In this document: positions 8,910 to 20,618 of the stretch, in pieces | Layout: each line of letters begins with the position of its first letter | Position numbering within the stretch: the first letter of the stretch is position 1 | Assembly: GCF_025947145.1 (NCBI RefSeq) | Contig: NZ_CP109999.1 | Span: forward strand, 3,286,001-3,350,000 | Length of the DNA stretch: 64,000 bases | Direction of reading: 5' to 3' | Origin: Flavobacterium sp. N1994 | Lineage (GTDB): Bacteria > Bacteroidota > Bacteroidia > Flavobacteriales > Flavobacteriaceae | Program-made: the position numbers and the translations under genes | Notes under the pieces: model-generated | What the model saw: the letters and a program-made list of their open reading frames with translations, nothing else | Database searches by the model: none | What the model was told of the DNA's origin: nothing

Positions 8910-10577
8910 ATGAATTGGATAATAGATTTAGTTACTAAAGAGTCCATTCCGCAAACCATTATCATTTTTGGTTTAGTCATTGCACTAGGTATTTGGCTAG
9001 GAAAGATTAAAGTTTTTGGTATTTCGTTAGGAGTCACTTGGGTGCTTTTTGTTGGAATATTTTTTTCCTATTTAGGTGTTTCGCTGAATGAAGAACTGAG
9101 AGATTTCTTGAAAGAATTCGGATTAGTATTATTTGTTTACACACTCGGATTACAAGTGGGGCCAGGTTTCTTCGCTTCACTAAACAAAAATGCTCTTGTT
9201 TCTAATGGGTTATCAGCCTTGATAGTTATTATTGGAGTTGTTACCACAATAGTATTGTATTTCGCTTTTGGAAATTCAATAGGCGTTATGACGGGTGTAA
9301 TGAGCGGTGCTGTTACCAATACACCTGGTCTTGGAGCTGCTCAAACTACCTTAAGTAATTTACATCATTTAAAAGCAGATAATTCTATTGTAACGCTTGC
9401 GTATGCAGTGGCGTATCCTTTTGGAGTTTTTGGAATTATTATTACGATGCTATTGCTGAAAAAGATATTCAAGGTAGATATTGAACACGAAACGGAGAAA
9501 CACGAAGAAGTCAATAATTCCCGTAAAGATAAGGTAATTTCTAAACATTTAAACTTAGAAAACAAAGGGTTAATAGGGAATTCATTGCATACTATTTTTG
9601 AAATGCTGCCGACACCTATTGTCGTTTCTAGAATGTTTCATAACGGAAAAGTAATTACACCAACTGCCAATGAAACCCTAGCCGAAGGCGATGTATTACT
9701 GATTGTTGCTCCTCAACATCTTTTTGAAAAATTACACCTGCTGATAGGTTCAGAGAGCACCATGGATTTAAAAACAGCTATGGACAGTAATTTGGTATCC
9801 AATCGGATTATAGTAACCAATAAAGCCATTACCCATACTCGATTAGGAGATATTCCAGAAATTAACCAACACGATTTTACTTTCACTCGTTTAAACAGAG
9901 CAGGTATCGAAATGGTGCCCAATGGGAATATAGCACTGCAACTGGGAGATATTATCAAAGTAGTAGGAACCAAAGAAGGATTAGAACGCATCACCAATAT
10001 TCTAGGAAACTCTATGAAACGATTGGAAGTCCCTGACTTAGCGCCCATATTCATGGGGATTGTACTTGGGATAATTTTTGGCAGCATTCCTTTTCAAATT
10101 CCAAATATACCAGTGCCAGTAAAAATTGGATTGGCTGGAGGGCCTCTGATTGTAGCTTTGTTATTAAGTCGATTTGGAAACAAACTTTACTTAAACAATT
10201 ACACCACCACCAGTGCCAATTTGATGATACGAGAATTGGGAATAACGCTTTTCCTAGCTAGTGTGGGATTGGGAAGTGGTTCTAAAGTAGCGGAAGCTTT
10301 TGCCAGTGGCAATGGTCTTTTATGGATTAGTATGGGAATAGTAATAACTATAGTCCCTTTGTTATTGGTAGGAATAATAGCTGTTGTGTGGTTTAAAAAG
10401 TCCTACTTTGAAATCTGTGGACTTTTAGCCGGAGCTTCAACAGACCCACCAGCATTGACCTTTGCACTAAAAATAGCAGGCAATGATATTCCATCTTCCA
10501 CTTATGCTACCGTTTATCCTTTGACAATGATTTTAAGAATAGTGGCAGCTCAGTTATTAATACTCTTTTTTAGCTAA
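8910..10577 (+). CDS. Aspartate:alanine exchanger-family transporter
   Basis: Inner-membrane transporter of 555 residues built as two membrane halves (about 15-180 and 375-555) around a cytoplasmic middle with two TrkA-C (RCK_C)-like segments between about 205 and 370. This layout is that of the AAEx family (AspT, YidE/YbjL). The halves carry the duplicated motifs GLQVGPGFF and GSGSKVAEAF, and SGAVTNTPGLGAAQ and AGASTDPPALTFA. The substrate cannot be read from sequence; aspartate, alanine or another C4 compound would fit its position after pckA. It begins 70 bp after pckA and is probably at least partly co-transcribed with it. Confidence 0.85.
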   Translation: MNWIIDLVTKESIPQTIIIFGLVIALGIWLGKIKVFGISLGVTWVLFVGIFFSYLGVSLNEELRDFLKEFGLVLFVYTLGLQVGPGFFASLNKNALVSNGLSALIVIIGVVTTIVLYFAFGNSIGVMTGVMSGAVTNTPGLGAAQTTLSNLHHLKADNSIVTLAYAVAYPFGVFGIIITMLLLKKIFKVDIEHETEKHEEVNNSRKDKVISKHLNLENKGLIGNSLHTIFEMLPTPIVVSRMFHNGKVITPTANETLAEGDVLLIVAPQHLFEKLHLLIGSESTMDLKTAMDSNLVSNRIIVTNKAITHTRLGDIPEINQHDFTFTRLNRAGIEMVPNGNIALQLGDIIKVVGTKEGLERITNILGNSMKRLEVPDLAPIFMGIVLGIIFGSIPFQIPNIPVPVKIGLAGGPLIVALLLSRFGNKLYLNNYTTTSANLMIRELGITLFLASVGLGSGSKVAEAFASGNGLLWISMGIVITIVPLLLVGIIAVVWFKKSYFEICGLLAGASTDPPALTFALKIAGNDIPSSTYATVYPLTMILRIVAAQLLILFFS

Positions 10578-10787
10578 CCATAATTCGTAATCGAATCTCT
10601 CTTTTTGCCATCAATTATAAGAGAAATTGTAGCTTTCTTTTTTATTAATAAGGTTAAGAATACAAGAATAAAAAGAAACGGCTTTTTTGGTGTTAAAATT
10701 TTGAAAATCAGAATAAATGCTTTTTTATTTTTGTAAATTTATAAAAGAATATTAGCAATAATTGTTTTGAAAAAACAATGAAAAATG

Positions 10788-10976
10788 ATGTTCAAAAGGA
10801 GAAACTTTAACAGTAAAAAGTTATCCTTATTATATACAAGTCTGATTGTGCTTACCGTTACCGTTAAGAAGAAATTTTTCCTTTTGCAGTTGGTAAAAAC
10901 CAATAAATTTAAATAAGAACTTCAGGAACTGGCTGTTGAAAAGCAAAAGTGGGTTATCAGTAAAAAAGTTAGATAG
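10788..10976 (+). pseudogene. Possible disrupted small ORF (in-frame TAA)
   Basis: From ATG 10788 a reading frame gives 42 residues with one hydrophobic stretch (LLYTSLIVLTVTV) and stops at TAA 10914-10916. The same frame continues for 19 more codons (ELQELAVEKQKWVISKKVR) to TAG 10974-10976, just 6 bp before a strong terminator. The tail looks like real coiled-coil protein, so the TAA may be a nonsense mutation or the region may be a decayed end of a larger gene. I do not recognise the protein. It could also be chance coding. Confidence 0.3.
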
Positions 10977-10982
10977 TATAGG

Positions 10983-11019
10983 AAATCCGTTAGAGAAAAT
11001 TCTTTAACGGATTTTTTTT
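10983..11019 (+). terminator. Rho-independent terminator
   Basis: AAATCCGTTA and TAACGGATTT form a 10-bp stem around a loop of about 12 bases, followed by eight or more T. It would end a transcript from the transporter or the small interrupted frame upstream. Confidence 0.85.
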
Positions 11020-11080
11020 GTAATTTATTGATTACAATTAAAGATTATTTAATAACTTTAAAACCTCTAACTTTTTGATT

Positions 11081-12424
11081 ATGAAAAACTTTTACCTCTC
11101 ATTTTATTTATTGTTTTTGGGTTTAGGTGTCTCCGCTCAGATTATTACAATTCCTGACACTAATCTTAAAGCGATGTTACTAAGCTCAACTTCGTCCAAC
11201 CAGATAGCAAGAAATTCGATAGGATGGGCTGTTGCCGTTGACACAAATAATGACGGTCAGATCCAGTTGAGTGAGGCGTTGAACATTGCTGAACTGAATG
11301 TTTCAACTAATGTTTACAACACGACTAACGATATACATGATTTGAACGGAATTGAAAACTTTACCAATTTAAAGGTGCTGAACTGCGCTGGAAATCAAAT
11401 CTCATCAATCAACATAGCTCCACTGACACAGCTTCAGGAACTGATAGCCAATGATAACTTGTTCACCAATGTTACAGTTTCGGGTCTAAACAGCCTGAGG
11501 AAACTGAATTTCAACCATAATGATTTAACTACGATTAATACGGACAACTTGACCAACCTAGTTCAATTGTGGGTTTATGACAATCATTTAACAAGCATTA
11601 GTTTCAATAATAATCCACTACTTGAAAATATTGATGTCACTCAAAATTTATTGACTGGTTTGGATTTGTCAATACTGCCTTCACTAATTTATGGTTACTG
11701 TATCGATAACCAACTGAGCTTGCTGAATCTGACTGGACTTGTAAATTTAAGGTCGCTTATGTGTTCAGGAAATCAACTGGTCAACATCAATTTAAGTTCG
11801 CTGAGCAGCTTGCAATATCTAAATGCTTCCAGCAATCCGTTAAACGCTATCAATGTTAATGGATTGGCAAATTTAAATTATCTCGAATTAAATAATACTT
11901 CGATTGCGATGATTGATTGTTCCCAATCTTCTGTTTTAAATTTGTATGCAATGAATTGTCCTAACCTTCAAACCATAAATGTTAGAAACGGAGTTTATTC
12001 TTCCAGTGATCCGGATCTGCTATTTTATGCATTCAGAATAGAAAACAATCCAAATCTGGTTTCTATTTGTACAGACGATGGCGAACAGAATCAATTGGTT
12101 TTTACCAATTACAACACTAGTGGTAATGTAATAGTTTATAACGGCGGCAACTGTGATATTCCAGTACAGGTTAATATGGGAGTAAATGATTTTAACAAAC
12201 AACAGATAACAATTTATCCAAATCCAACTTCTGGGATTGTAAATATTATGATTTCAAATGATCAACCAATATATAAAACGACCGTTACAAATATTCTAGG
12301 TCAAACGACGATGCTATACGGAAATACAACAACATTAGATATAAGTTCGCTATCAAAAGGCACTTATTTTATTACTGTGGAAACGGATTCCGGTAAAGAA
12401 ACTCAAAAGATTATTAAATTCTAA
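11081..12424 (+). CDS. Secreted leucine-rich-repeat protein with T9SS type A sorting domain
   Basis: 447 residues from ATG 11081 (the TTG at 11075 is ignored because the signal peptide starts at the ATG). Residues 1-20 form a signal peptide ending VSAQ. D54-E65 (DTNNDGQIQLSE) is a canonical EF-hand calcium loop. From about 85 to 320 there are irregular leucine-rich repeats of the LxxLxCxxNxL type (for example LKVLNCAGNQIS, LNFNHNDLT). The last ~75 residues, from IYPNPTSGIVNI to KETQKIIKF, are a type A T9SS C-terminal signal, so the protein should be exported and surface-attached or released. Ligand unknown. The prolyl oligopeptidase gene starts 20 bp later and may be co-transcribed. Confidence 0.85.
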   Translation: MKNFYLSFYLLFLGLGVSAQIITIPDTNLKAMLLSSTSSNQIARNSIGWAVAVDTNNDGQIQLSEALNIAELNVSTNVYNTTNDIHDLNGIENFTNLKVLNCAGNQISSINIAPLTQLQELIANDNLFTNVTVSGLNSLRKLNFNHNDLTTINTDNLTNLVQLWVYDNHLTSISFNNNPLLENIDVTQNLLTGLDLSILPSLIYGYCIDNQLSLLNLTGLVNLRSLMCSGNQLVNINLSSLSSLQYLNASSNPLNAINVNGLANLNYLELNNTSIAMIDCSQSSVLNLYAMNCPNLQTINVRNGVYSSSDPDLLFYAFRIENNPNLVSICTDDGEQNQLVFTNYNTSGNVIVYNGGNCDIPVQVNMGVNDFNKQQITIYPNPTSGIVNIMISNDQPIYKTTVTNILGQTTMLYGNTTTLDISSLSKGTYFITVETDSGKETQKIIKF

Positions 12425-12444
12425 CAAACCAAACTAAAACAATT

Positions 12445-14601
12445 ATGAAGAAAACAAGTATTGCTTTTACTTTTCTATTGCTTAGTGCTAATCTGTTGGC
12501 GCAATGGAAATACCCTACCACAAAAAAAGTACCTGTTACGGATACTTATTTTGGACAAACTTATACCGATTCTTATCGTTGGCTTGAGGATATGAAAGAC
12601 CCAAATGTGGTGTCTTGGTTCAAGGATCAAGCAGATTTAACTAATGCTACTCTAAATAAAATTTCGGGTAGAGATGGACTAATTGCTGAATGGAAAAGTT
12701 TAGACAAATTACAACCACCGGTCTTTCGTTCTCGTTCTAAAGAAGGAGGAAGAGTTTTTTATCAAAAGACAATGCCAGGGGAAAAGGTAAGTAAAGTTTA
12801 TTTTAGACAAGGAGAAACAGGTCCCGAACAATTGTTATTTGACCCCTTAACTTTCATAGCTGGTAAAACACTTTCTGTGCAACAGATTTCGCCAAGTTAT
12901 GATGGTAAAAAACTACTCATAGCTTATTCTGAAAATGGAGCTGAAGTATCTACTATTCAAGTAATGAATGTGGATACTAAAAAGTTTTCATCCGATGTTA
13001 TAACGAATACTGCTGGCATAGGAGGATGGACCTTTGACAACAGTTCTTTTATGTACATGTGGATAAAATCAGCTGACAATACGGATCCAACGGCTCGATT
13101 AAATCCTAAAACAAAGTTGCATAAATTGGGCACAGACAATACAAAAGATAGTGATTTTTTTAGCAACGAAGCTTATCCAAAACTAAATATTGAATCTAAA
13201 TCCTATCCCTCTGCTTTTTTTGCTGAAGATTCTAGACAGTACATTTTCGCTGCTGAAGGTACGGTACAAAATGAAATGAAACTTTTTTACGCTCCAATTA
13301 GCGAAGCATTTTCAGGGAATATACCATGGAAAACATTGTGTACAACCAACGACAAACTAGTGCGTGGGTTTGATATGGTTGGTGATAGAGTTTTTGCTAT
13401 AACTTATAATGGCGCTAAAAATTATAAACTCGTAGAGACTAGTTTGAAAAACCCAAATTGGTCAACCGCAAAAACCATTGGACCAGAAAAGAAATCACAA
13501 ACACTCGAATCTTTCTCTCGTTGTAAAGACTATATGTTGCTCAATTATAGCGATGGAATTAATAATCATTTGTTCAGATACAACCTTAAAACTGGTGTGA
13601 CTGATGAAGTGAAAATGCCTTTTAGTGGTTTGGCATATACTTTTACTATTGATACAAAATCCAATGATATATTCGTGATTATCACCTCATGGAACAAGCC
13701 TTTTGCAGAGTTTAAATACAATGCAGTAAAAAATAGTTTTGGACCAAGTCCGTTCAATAAAACAGCAGTTTATCCAGACTCCTATAAAAACCTTGTTGTT
13801 GAAGAGGTGGAAGTAAAAGGTCATGATGGAGTAATGATTCCTTTGTCTATCATTTATAAAAAAGGGCTAAAAAAGGATGGTTCCAATGTTTGTTTAATGG
13901 ATAGTTATGGGGCATATGGTTCTAGTATGTCTCCCTACTTTAACGCAATGGAAAATTCATTAGCCGTAAGAGGAGTAGTGGTAGCTATACCGCACGTTCG
14001 TGGTGGTAGTGAAAAGGGAGAAGAATGGTATAAAGCAGGTTTTAAAATTACTAAACCTAATACATGGAAAGACTTCATCAGTTGCGGAGAATATCTCGTA
14101 GCGAATGGCTATACATCGCCTAAAAAATTAGCAGGAACAGGAACTAGCGCAGGAGGAATTCTAATATCACGTTCCATTACAGAAAGACCCGATTTGTTTG
14201 CGGCAGCTATTTGTAATGTAGGTTGCGCCAATACAATGCGAGGTGAGTTTACCTCAAACGGACCAGTAAATATCCCAGAATTTGGAACCGTTACTATAGA
14301 AGAAGAATTTAAAGCGTTATATGAAATGGATGGAATGCAACACGTTAAAGATGGGGTTAATTATCCAGCAGTGATTTGTGTAGGAGGTTGGAATGACCCA
14401 AGAGTGGTAGCTTGGCAACCTGGAAAATTTGCAGCTGCAGTTCAAAATGCTTCTACATCTGGGAAACCAGTATTTATGAAAGTAAACTATGATAACGGAC
14501 ATTTCACAGAAGATAGAGATGTAACCTATGCTAACTTTGCTGACCAGTTTGCCTTTGTCTTATGGCAGTGTGGTCATCCAGATTTTCAGTTGAAAAAATA
14601 A
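12445..14601 (+). CDS. Prolyl oligopeptidase family serine peptidase (S9A)
   Basis: 718 residues with an N-terminal signal peptide (about 1-20, ending LLAQ), so it is periplasmic or exported. It has the S9A layout: an N-terminal segment typical of prolyl oligopeptidases (DPNVVSWFKDQ, about 52-62), a beta-propeller (about 90-450) and a C-terminal alpha/beta hydrolase domain. The predicted triad is S568 in GTGTSAGG, D651 in GWNDPRV and H686 in YDNGHF. The nucleophile context GTSAGG replaces the common GGSNGG. The family cleaves short peptides after proline. A terminator follows at 14621. Assignment to family is firm; substrate unknown. Confidence 0.93.
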   Translation: MKKTSIAFTFLLLSANLLAQWKYPTTKKVPVTDTYFGQTYTDSYRWLEDMKDPNVVSWFKDQADLTNATLNKISGRDGLIAEWKSLDKLQPPVFRSRSKEGGRVFYQKTMPGEKVSKVYFRQGETGPEQLLFDPLTFIAGKTLSVQQISPSYDGKKLLIAYSENGAEVSTIQVMNVDTKKFSSDVITNTAGIGGWTFDNSSFMYMWIKSADNTDPTARLNPKTKLHKLGTDNTKDSDFFSNEAYPKLNIESKSYPSAFFAEDSRQYIFAAEGTVQNEMKLFYAPISEAFSGNIPWKTLCTTNDKLVRGFDMVGDRVFAITYNGAKNYKLVETSLKNPNWSTAKTIGPEKKSQTLESFSRCKDYMLLNYSDGINNHLFRYNLKTGVTDEVKMPFSGLAYTFTIDTKSNDIFVIITSWNKPFAEFKYNAVKNSFGPSPFNKTAVYPDSYKNLVVEEVEVKGHDGVMIPLSIIYKKGLKKDGSNVCLMDSYGAYGSSMSPYFNAMENSLAVRGVVVAIPHVRGGSEKGEEWYKAGFKITKPNTWKDFISCGEYLVANGYTSPKKLAGTGTSAGGILISRSITERPDLFAAAICNVGCANTMRGEFTSNGPVNIPEFGTVTIEEEFKALYEMDGMQHVKDGVNYPAVICVGGWNDPRVVAWQPGKFAAAVQNASTSGKPVFMKVNYDNGHFTEDRDVTYANFADQFAFVLWQCGHPDFQLKK

Positions 14602-14620
14602 CTATTTAGTAGAATATATA

Positions 14621-14654
14621 AAAACCCGATTTCAATTAGAAATCGGGTTTTTTA
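14621..14654. terminator. Bidirectional terminator
   Basis: AAAACCCGATTTC and GAAATCGGGTTTT form a perfect 13-bp stem with a 5-base loop and a T-run. It lies between converging genes (peptidase + and permease -). Confidence 0.92.
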
Positions 14655-14661
14655 TTTAAGC

Positions 14662-16578
14662 TTATTTTTGATTCAGCTTACTGTTTTTATGACTAAAACC
14701 AAAATAAATGGTTAGTCCAATGAGCAACCAACAAGTAAAATAAATCCAGTTCCAAATACTGAGCTCCGCCATCATATACAAACAGCAAATTAATCCCAAT
14801 AACGGAATCAATGATAGGTTTTGTCTCCATGACCAAACGGCGAAGAACAATAGTGCTATCAGGAATATCCACATCGGAATTTTGTGTTTAAACAAACTGA
14901 AACCACTTTCATATTTTAAAGAATTGTCAATCGGCATATTGTCTACTACTTGTTTGTATGTCGTTTCATTTAAACTGAATTCGCTTAATAATTTTTCTAC
15001 GTCGGGTGTATTTACTTCTTTTTTGAGACTACTCAAATAATCATATACTTTCTTGCTATCTTCTTTGCTTAAGGATTTGACAATATCTGCTGGTGCATTG
15101 ATTTGTTTTTCATTGGTAAGGAAGTTCAAAGTCGATTCTTTATTAACTGTAAAAGCAATGCTAATTCCAATTAGTAATAACAAAGGATAGACGTATTTAG
15201 AATTGACATACGGAGTTTTAAATTTACCTCGAGGAATATCAGGTTTGTTTTGCAATACTAAAACACCTGCACAAACCAATACAAAGGCAAACAAGGTTCC
15301 AATACTACATAAATCGGTTACCATAGTTAAATTCAAAAATAACGCAGGAATAGCCACGACAAATCCAGTTACTATAGTAGCATAAGAAGGGGTATGGTAT
15401 TTAGGATGCACTTTCGAAAAGCGTTTTGGTAACAATCCATCCCGACTCATACTCATCCAGATACGAGGTTGTCCCATTTGAAAAACTAATAGAACACTGG
15501 CCATAGCAACGACAGCACTAACAGCAATGATGCCCGACATCCATTTCAAATTCAATTTATCAAATACAAAGGCTAAAGGGTCACCCACATTTAAGTCGGC
15601 ATAATTCACCATTCCAGTCAACACTAAAGCGATAACGACATAAAGAATAGTACAAATGATAATCGCCCACATCATACCACGCGGTAAATCTCGTTGTGGA
15701 TCTTTACATTCTTCTGCTGTAGTAGAGATGGCGTCAAAACCAATATAAGCAAAGAATACAGCCGAAACTCCTTTAAGAATGCCTCCAACACCATTTGGTG
15801 CAAAAGGATGCCAGTTGGCTGTGTCAACATAAAATACACCAACAGCAATTACCAATAGAATGATACAAAGTTTGATAACAACCATCAAATTACTAGCATT
15901 TCTAGACTCTTTCATCCCTCGGTAAACCAAATAAGTAATGATGATAATGATAAATAAAGCGGGTAAGTCGGCTACTAAATGGAAAGAACCAATAGTAGGA
16001 GAGGTAGTCCATGCGGTATAAGCTGCTTTCAAACTATCTGGTAAATTTTCAAAGACTTTGCCGTTTTGCATTAGTGCTGTTGCATCTTTGAAACCATTGG
16101 AAGCCGTGAGGTAATCCATCTGAACCCATTGGGGTAAATGAATGCCACCACTTTCAAGTAAGCCTGTAAAATAATCACTCCAAGAAATGGCTACGGTAAT
16201 ATTTCCAATGGCATATTCCATAATTAAAGCCCAACCAATTATCCAAGCAATAATTTCACCAAAAGCTACATAAGAATAAGTATAAGCACTTCCTGAAACG
16301 GGGACCATTGAAGCAAATTCGGCATAAGCAAAAGCCGCAAAACTACAAGCAATAGCGGTAAAAATAAATAAGAAGATAACTCCCGGACCTCCATCGGCAC
16401 TGGCTTTTCCAATGGTACTAAATATTCCAGCTCCAATAATGGCTGCTATACCAAAAGCGGTTAAATCACGTGCTGTTAAATGTTTACCTAATGCCTGATG
16501 TCCATCCGCTTCATTCTTAGCTACTTGATTTAAAATATCTTGAACTGTTTTTTTTCGGAATAAATGGGAGAATCGCAT
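14662..16578 (-). CDS. APC-superfamily amino acid permease (CAT-like)
   Basis: From ATG 16578 the protein is 638 residues; an upstream ATG at 16626 would add a 16-residue hydrophobic leader that does not resemble the family start. The conserved entry FGIAAIIGAGIFSTIG (TM1) and FAYAEFASMVPVSGSAYTY (TM2-3) identify an amino acid permease of the cationic amino acid transporter type. There are about 12-14 helices. Unusual are an insertion of about 50 residues between early helices and a ~90-residue charged stretch (KSLSKEDSKKVYDYLSS) before the last helices, a layout I associate with Bacteroidota homologues. Substrate is not readable. Single gene. Confidence 0.88.
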   Translation of the reverse strand: MRFSHLFRKKTVQDILNQVAKNEADGHQALGKHLTARDLTAFGIAAIIGAGIFSTIGKASADGGPGVIFLFIFTAIACSFAAFAYAEFASMVPVSGSAYTYSYVAFGEIIAWIIGWALIMEYAIGNITVAISWSDYFTGLLESGGIHLPQWVQMDYLTASNGFKDATALMQNGKVFENLPDSLKAAYTAWTTSPTIGSFHLVADLPALFIIIIITYLVYRGMKESRNASNLMVVIKLCIILLVIAVGVFYVDTANWHPFAPNGVGGILKGVSAVFFAYIGFDAISTTAEECKDPQRDLPRGMMWAIIICTILYVVIALVLTGMVNYADLNVGDPLAFVFDKLNLKWMSGIIAVSAVVAMASVLLVFQMGQPRIWMSMSRDGLLPKRFSKVHPKYHTPSYATIVTGFVVAIPALFLNLTMVTDLCSIGTLFAFVLVCAGVLVLQNKPDIPRGKFKTPYVNSKYVYPLLLLIGISIAFTVNKESTLNFLTNEKQINAPADIVKSLSKEDSKKVYDYLSSLKKEVNTPDVEKLLSEFSLNETTYKQVVDNMPIDNSLKYESGFSLFKHKIPMWIFLIALLFFAVWSWRQNLSLIPLLGLICCLYMMAELSIWNWIYFTCWLLIGLTIYFGFSHKNSKLNQK

Positions 16579-16697
16579 ACGGTTGTTTTTTGGTTCTTGG
16601 AAAAACAAATATATAAAACCAAACAATAGGATAGCTTCAAATCTTTGATATAAGTTTTGACAATCAATTAATAGTAATATATAATTAAATATTATAG

Positions 16698-16725
16698 TTG
16701 AATATGATGTTTATCATTAGTTTTG
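16698..16725 (+). promoter_or_regulatory. Putative katG promoter with embedded palindrome
   Basis: TTG at 16698-16700 and TAGTTTTG at 16718-16725 are separated by 17 bp, a full match to the Bacteroidota -33/-7 pattern. TGATGTTTATCA (16705-16716) occupies the spacer, the position expected for a repressor site. The katG ATG lies 50 bp downstream. Confidence 0.55.
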
Positions 16726-16763
16726 GGCTATCAAAAATGTAATTTTACACAATAACAACATAA

Positions 16764-18980
<2,217 letters not shown>

Positions 18981-18997
18981 GTCAAATTATAGTAATG

Positions 18998-19025
18998 AAA
19001 AAGTCCCCTTTTGGGGACTTTTTTT
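18998..19025. terminator. Bidirectional terminator after katG
   Basis: AAAAAGTCCCC and GGGGACTTTTT pair around TTTT, followed by more T. It overlaps the stop codon of the converging DoxX-like gene. Confidence 0.92.
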
Positions 19026-19398
19026 ATGGAGTAAATACTGTTTTATAATTATTCCAATTGCGATAAATTAAAAAGAGGTTTCCTAAAAACATTGGAAGAG
19101 CAATAGGTAAACCTTCAGGAGCCATAAAGTAATTGATTAGTAAAATGTTTAAACTTACTGGCAGAAGTACAATATTAGCCAAAGTAACATACTTACCACT
19201 TACATAAGATAAACCACAAAGCAATTCAACTGCTTTGGCCAATGGCATCAAATAGGCAGAAGCGGCTAAACCCAATTCGAAGGTCTTCATGTTTCCTGTA
19301 GTTTCAGGTTGCTCTATAAGATTAAAGAAATACGTGATAGAAGCAAATAAAAGCAAAAGCCCTATCAATACTCGGACAACAAGGGTTGCAATTTTCAT
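19024..19398 (-). CDS. DoxX-like small membrane protein
   Basis: 124 residues with four hydrophobic helices and little outside them. The N-terminal RVLIGLLLLFASITYFFNL and the later AKAVELLCGLSYVSG fit the DoxX/DoxD-like family of small membrane proteins, which often accompany redox or stress genes; the exact function is unknown. TAACTTTG on the minus strand at 19428-19435 could be its -7 element. It converges on katG and shares the terminator. Family call moderate. Confidence 0.65.
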   Translation of the reverse strand: MKIATLVVRVLIGLLLLFASITYFFNLIEQPETTGNMKTFELGLAASAYLMPLAKAVELLCGLSYVSGKYVTLANIVLLPVSLNILLINYFMAPEGLPIALPMFLGNLFLIYRNWNNYKTVFTP

Positions 19399-19494
19399 AA
19401 TAGTTAAATTTTTTTAGGTTAGTATTTCAAAGTTAAAAAAAAATACCAAAGGAGTTTCCAATGGTATTCTTTTCTTAATCAAAAAAAAGAGATG

Positions 19495-20400
19495 CTATTT
19501 TTTGACAAATTTTCTGTAACCAAAAATTCCTAAAGCAAGTATTAGAAGCAATGGCCAAAGTTGCACCACAAAAGCAACAATTGCTTCAAACATAAACCAA
19601 CCTGTTTTCAAACTTTCCCAAATTTGCAACCCAATATGTGGTCGGTAAGCATTACTACTTTTTTCATTGGCTACAATTTCTTGTAAAACACTTTCTCTTT
19701 GGTATAAATAAAGCGTTACGGTGCTGTAATTAACTTGATCTTGTAAACTTAAATTTTGGATAACCGTATCATCACTTTCCTTTCCTCGGTCTAGTAATTT
19801 GTCTTCAGCATTGGTAATATCATTCAATTTTTTCCCTTTAGTATCAATCCCTTTGGCCAATCTAGTTTGATGAGCAGCTAATCTTTTCTGAACTAATGTA
19901 TTGGTCAACATTTGCAAAGCCACATCATCCGCTTTGATTAATCGACTATCCAAAAAAGCTACTTCCTTGACCATCGATTTTAATACGGTATCCAATTGTG
20001 TATTAGGAACTCGAAGTGTAATCGTATTGTCAACGGTAAATCGTGTAGTTTCTAAAGTACTGTCTTGACTAATTTTCGTTTCCGATTTTTCACTGATGTT
20101 ACTTTTTAAATCGGACAACGTTACAAAGCCGCCATTCTTAGCTACAATGTTTTCAATAGCATAAGTAGTTTTAGCCACATCCTTGACTTTGAATTTTAAA
20201 TCGGCAGTTCGAACAAACTTTCGGGGGATTTCATTTTTCTGAACAACAGCATTAGAAGAAATGCTTCCAACAGCAGTAGTGTCAGCGGTAGCCTCAGATG
20301 AGGATTCAGTTTTAGCATCAGCAACTGCATCAGCTTGTTTACACGCAACGGCAAGTCCAATTAAGAACAAGGCCCAACCCAATTTTGATAAGTGTTTCAT
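19495..20400 (-). CDS. DUF4349 domain lipoprotein
   Basis: 301 residues. A lipobox LAVAC places the lipidated cysteine at C20, so the mature protein is membrane-anchored at its N-terminus. After a Ser/Ala/Thr-rich linker, residues ~60-295 match the DUF4349 pattern: RKFVRTADLKFKVKDV near the start, a beta-rich region, a coiled-coil-forming helical stretch around 165-225 and a single C-terminal membrane helix (about 272-297) followed by YRKFVKK. Having both a lipid anchor and a membrane helix is notable. Function unknown. The gene is divergent from pabB. Confidence 0.8.
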   Translation of the reverse strand: MKHLSKLGWALFLIGLAVACKQADAVADAKTESSSEATADTTAVGSISSNAVVQKNEIPRKFVRTADLKFKVKDVAKTTYAIENIVAKNGGFVTLSDLKSNISEKSETKISQDSTLETTRFTVDNTITLRVPNTQLDTVLKSMVKEVAFLDSRLIKADDVALQMLTNTLVQKRLAAHQTRLAKGIDTKGKKLNDITNAEDKLLDRGKESDDTVIQNLSLQDQVNYSTVTLYLYQRESVLQEIVANEKSSNAYRPHIGLQIWESLKTGWFMFEAIVAFVVQLWPLLLILALGIFGYRKFVKK

Positions 20401-20587
20401 TTTACATTCATTTTTAAATAGTTATTAATAGAGTACAAATCCAGTTTTGAAAATTTTAAAAAAGTAAAGTGTAATTTTCTATCAATAGCTAAAAACGAAT
20501 TTCTTGTTAAACACTAAATCTACTCTTACTAAAAACCGTGCCAAAAAATTGCCAATGAATATAAAATGAAAGAATATTTTTTTGTCG

Positions 20588-20595
20588 TAATTTTG
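20588..20595 (+). promoter_or_regulatory. Putative -7 element of pabB promoter
   Basis: TAATTTTG matches TAnnTTTG. Transcription would start near 20602, about 17 bp before the TTG start codon at 20619, which supports that unusual start. No -33 TTG at the expected distance. Confidence 0.4.
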
Positions 20596-20618
20596 AAAGC
20601 CATTAAAATGCCTCGTTT

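Larger units (their letters stand above)
10578..11080. other. Intergenic region with possible gene remnant and terminator
   Basis: 503 bp between the transporter and the LRR gene. It contains the interrupted small reading frame 10788-10976 and the terminator 10983-11019 (listed separately). Before the LRR gene, TTG at 11028-11030 and TAACTTTA at 11053-11060 form an imperfect promoter. The first 200 bp are AT-rich with no recognised feature. Confidence 0.45.

Noticed and set aside
14662..16626. Longer start of the permease at 16626
   Set aside because: The added 16 residues are an unconserved hydrophobic/polar mix; ATG 16578 gives the usual family start.
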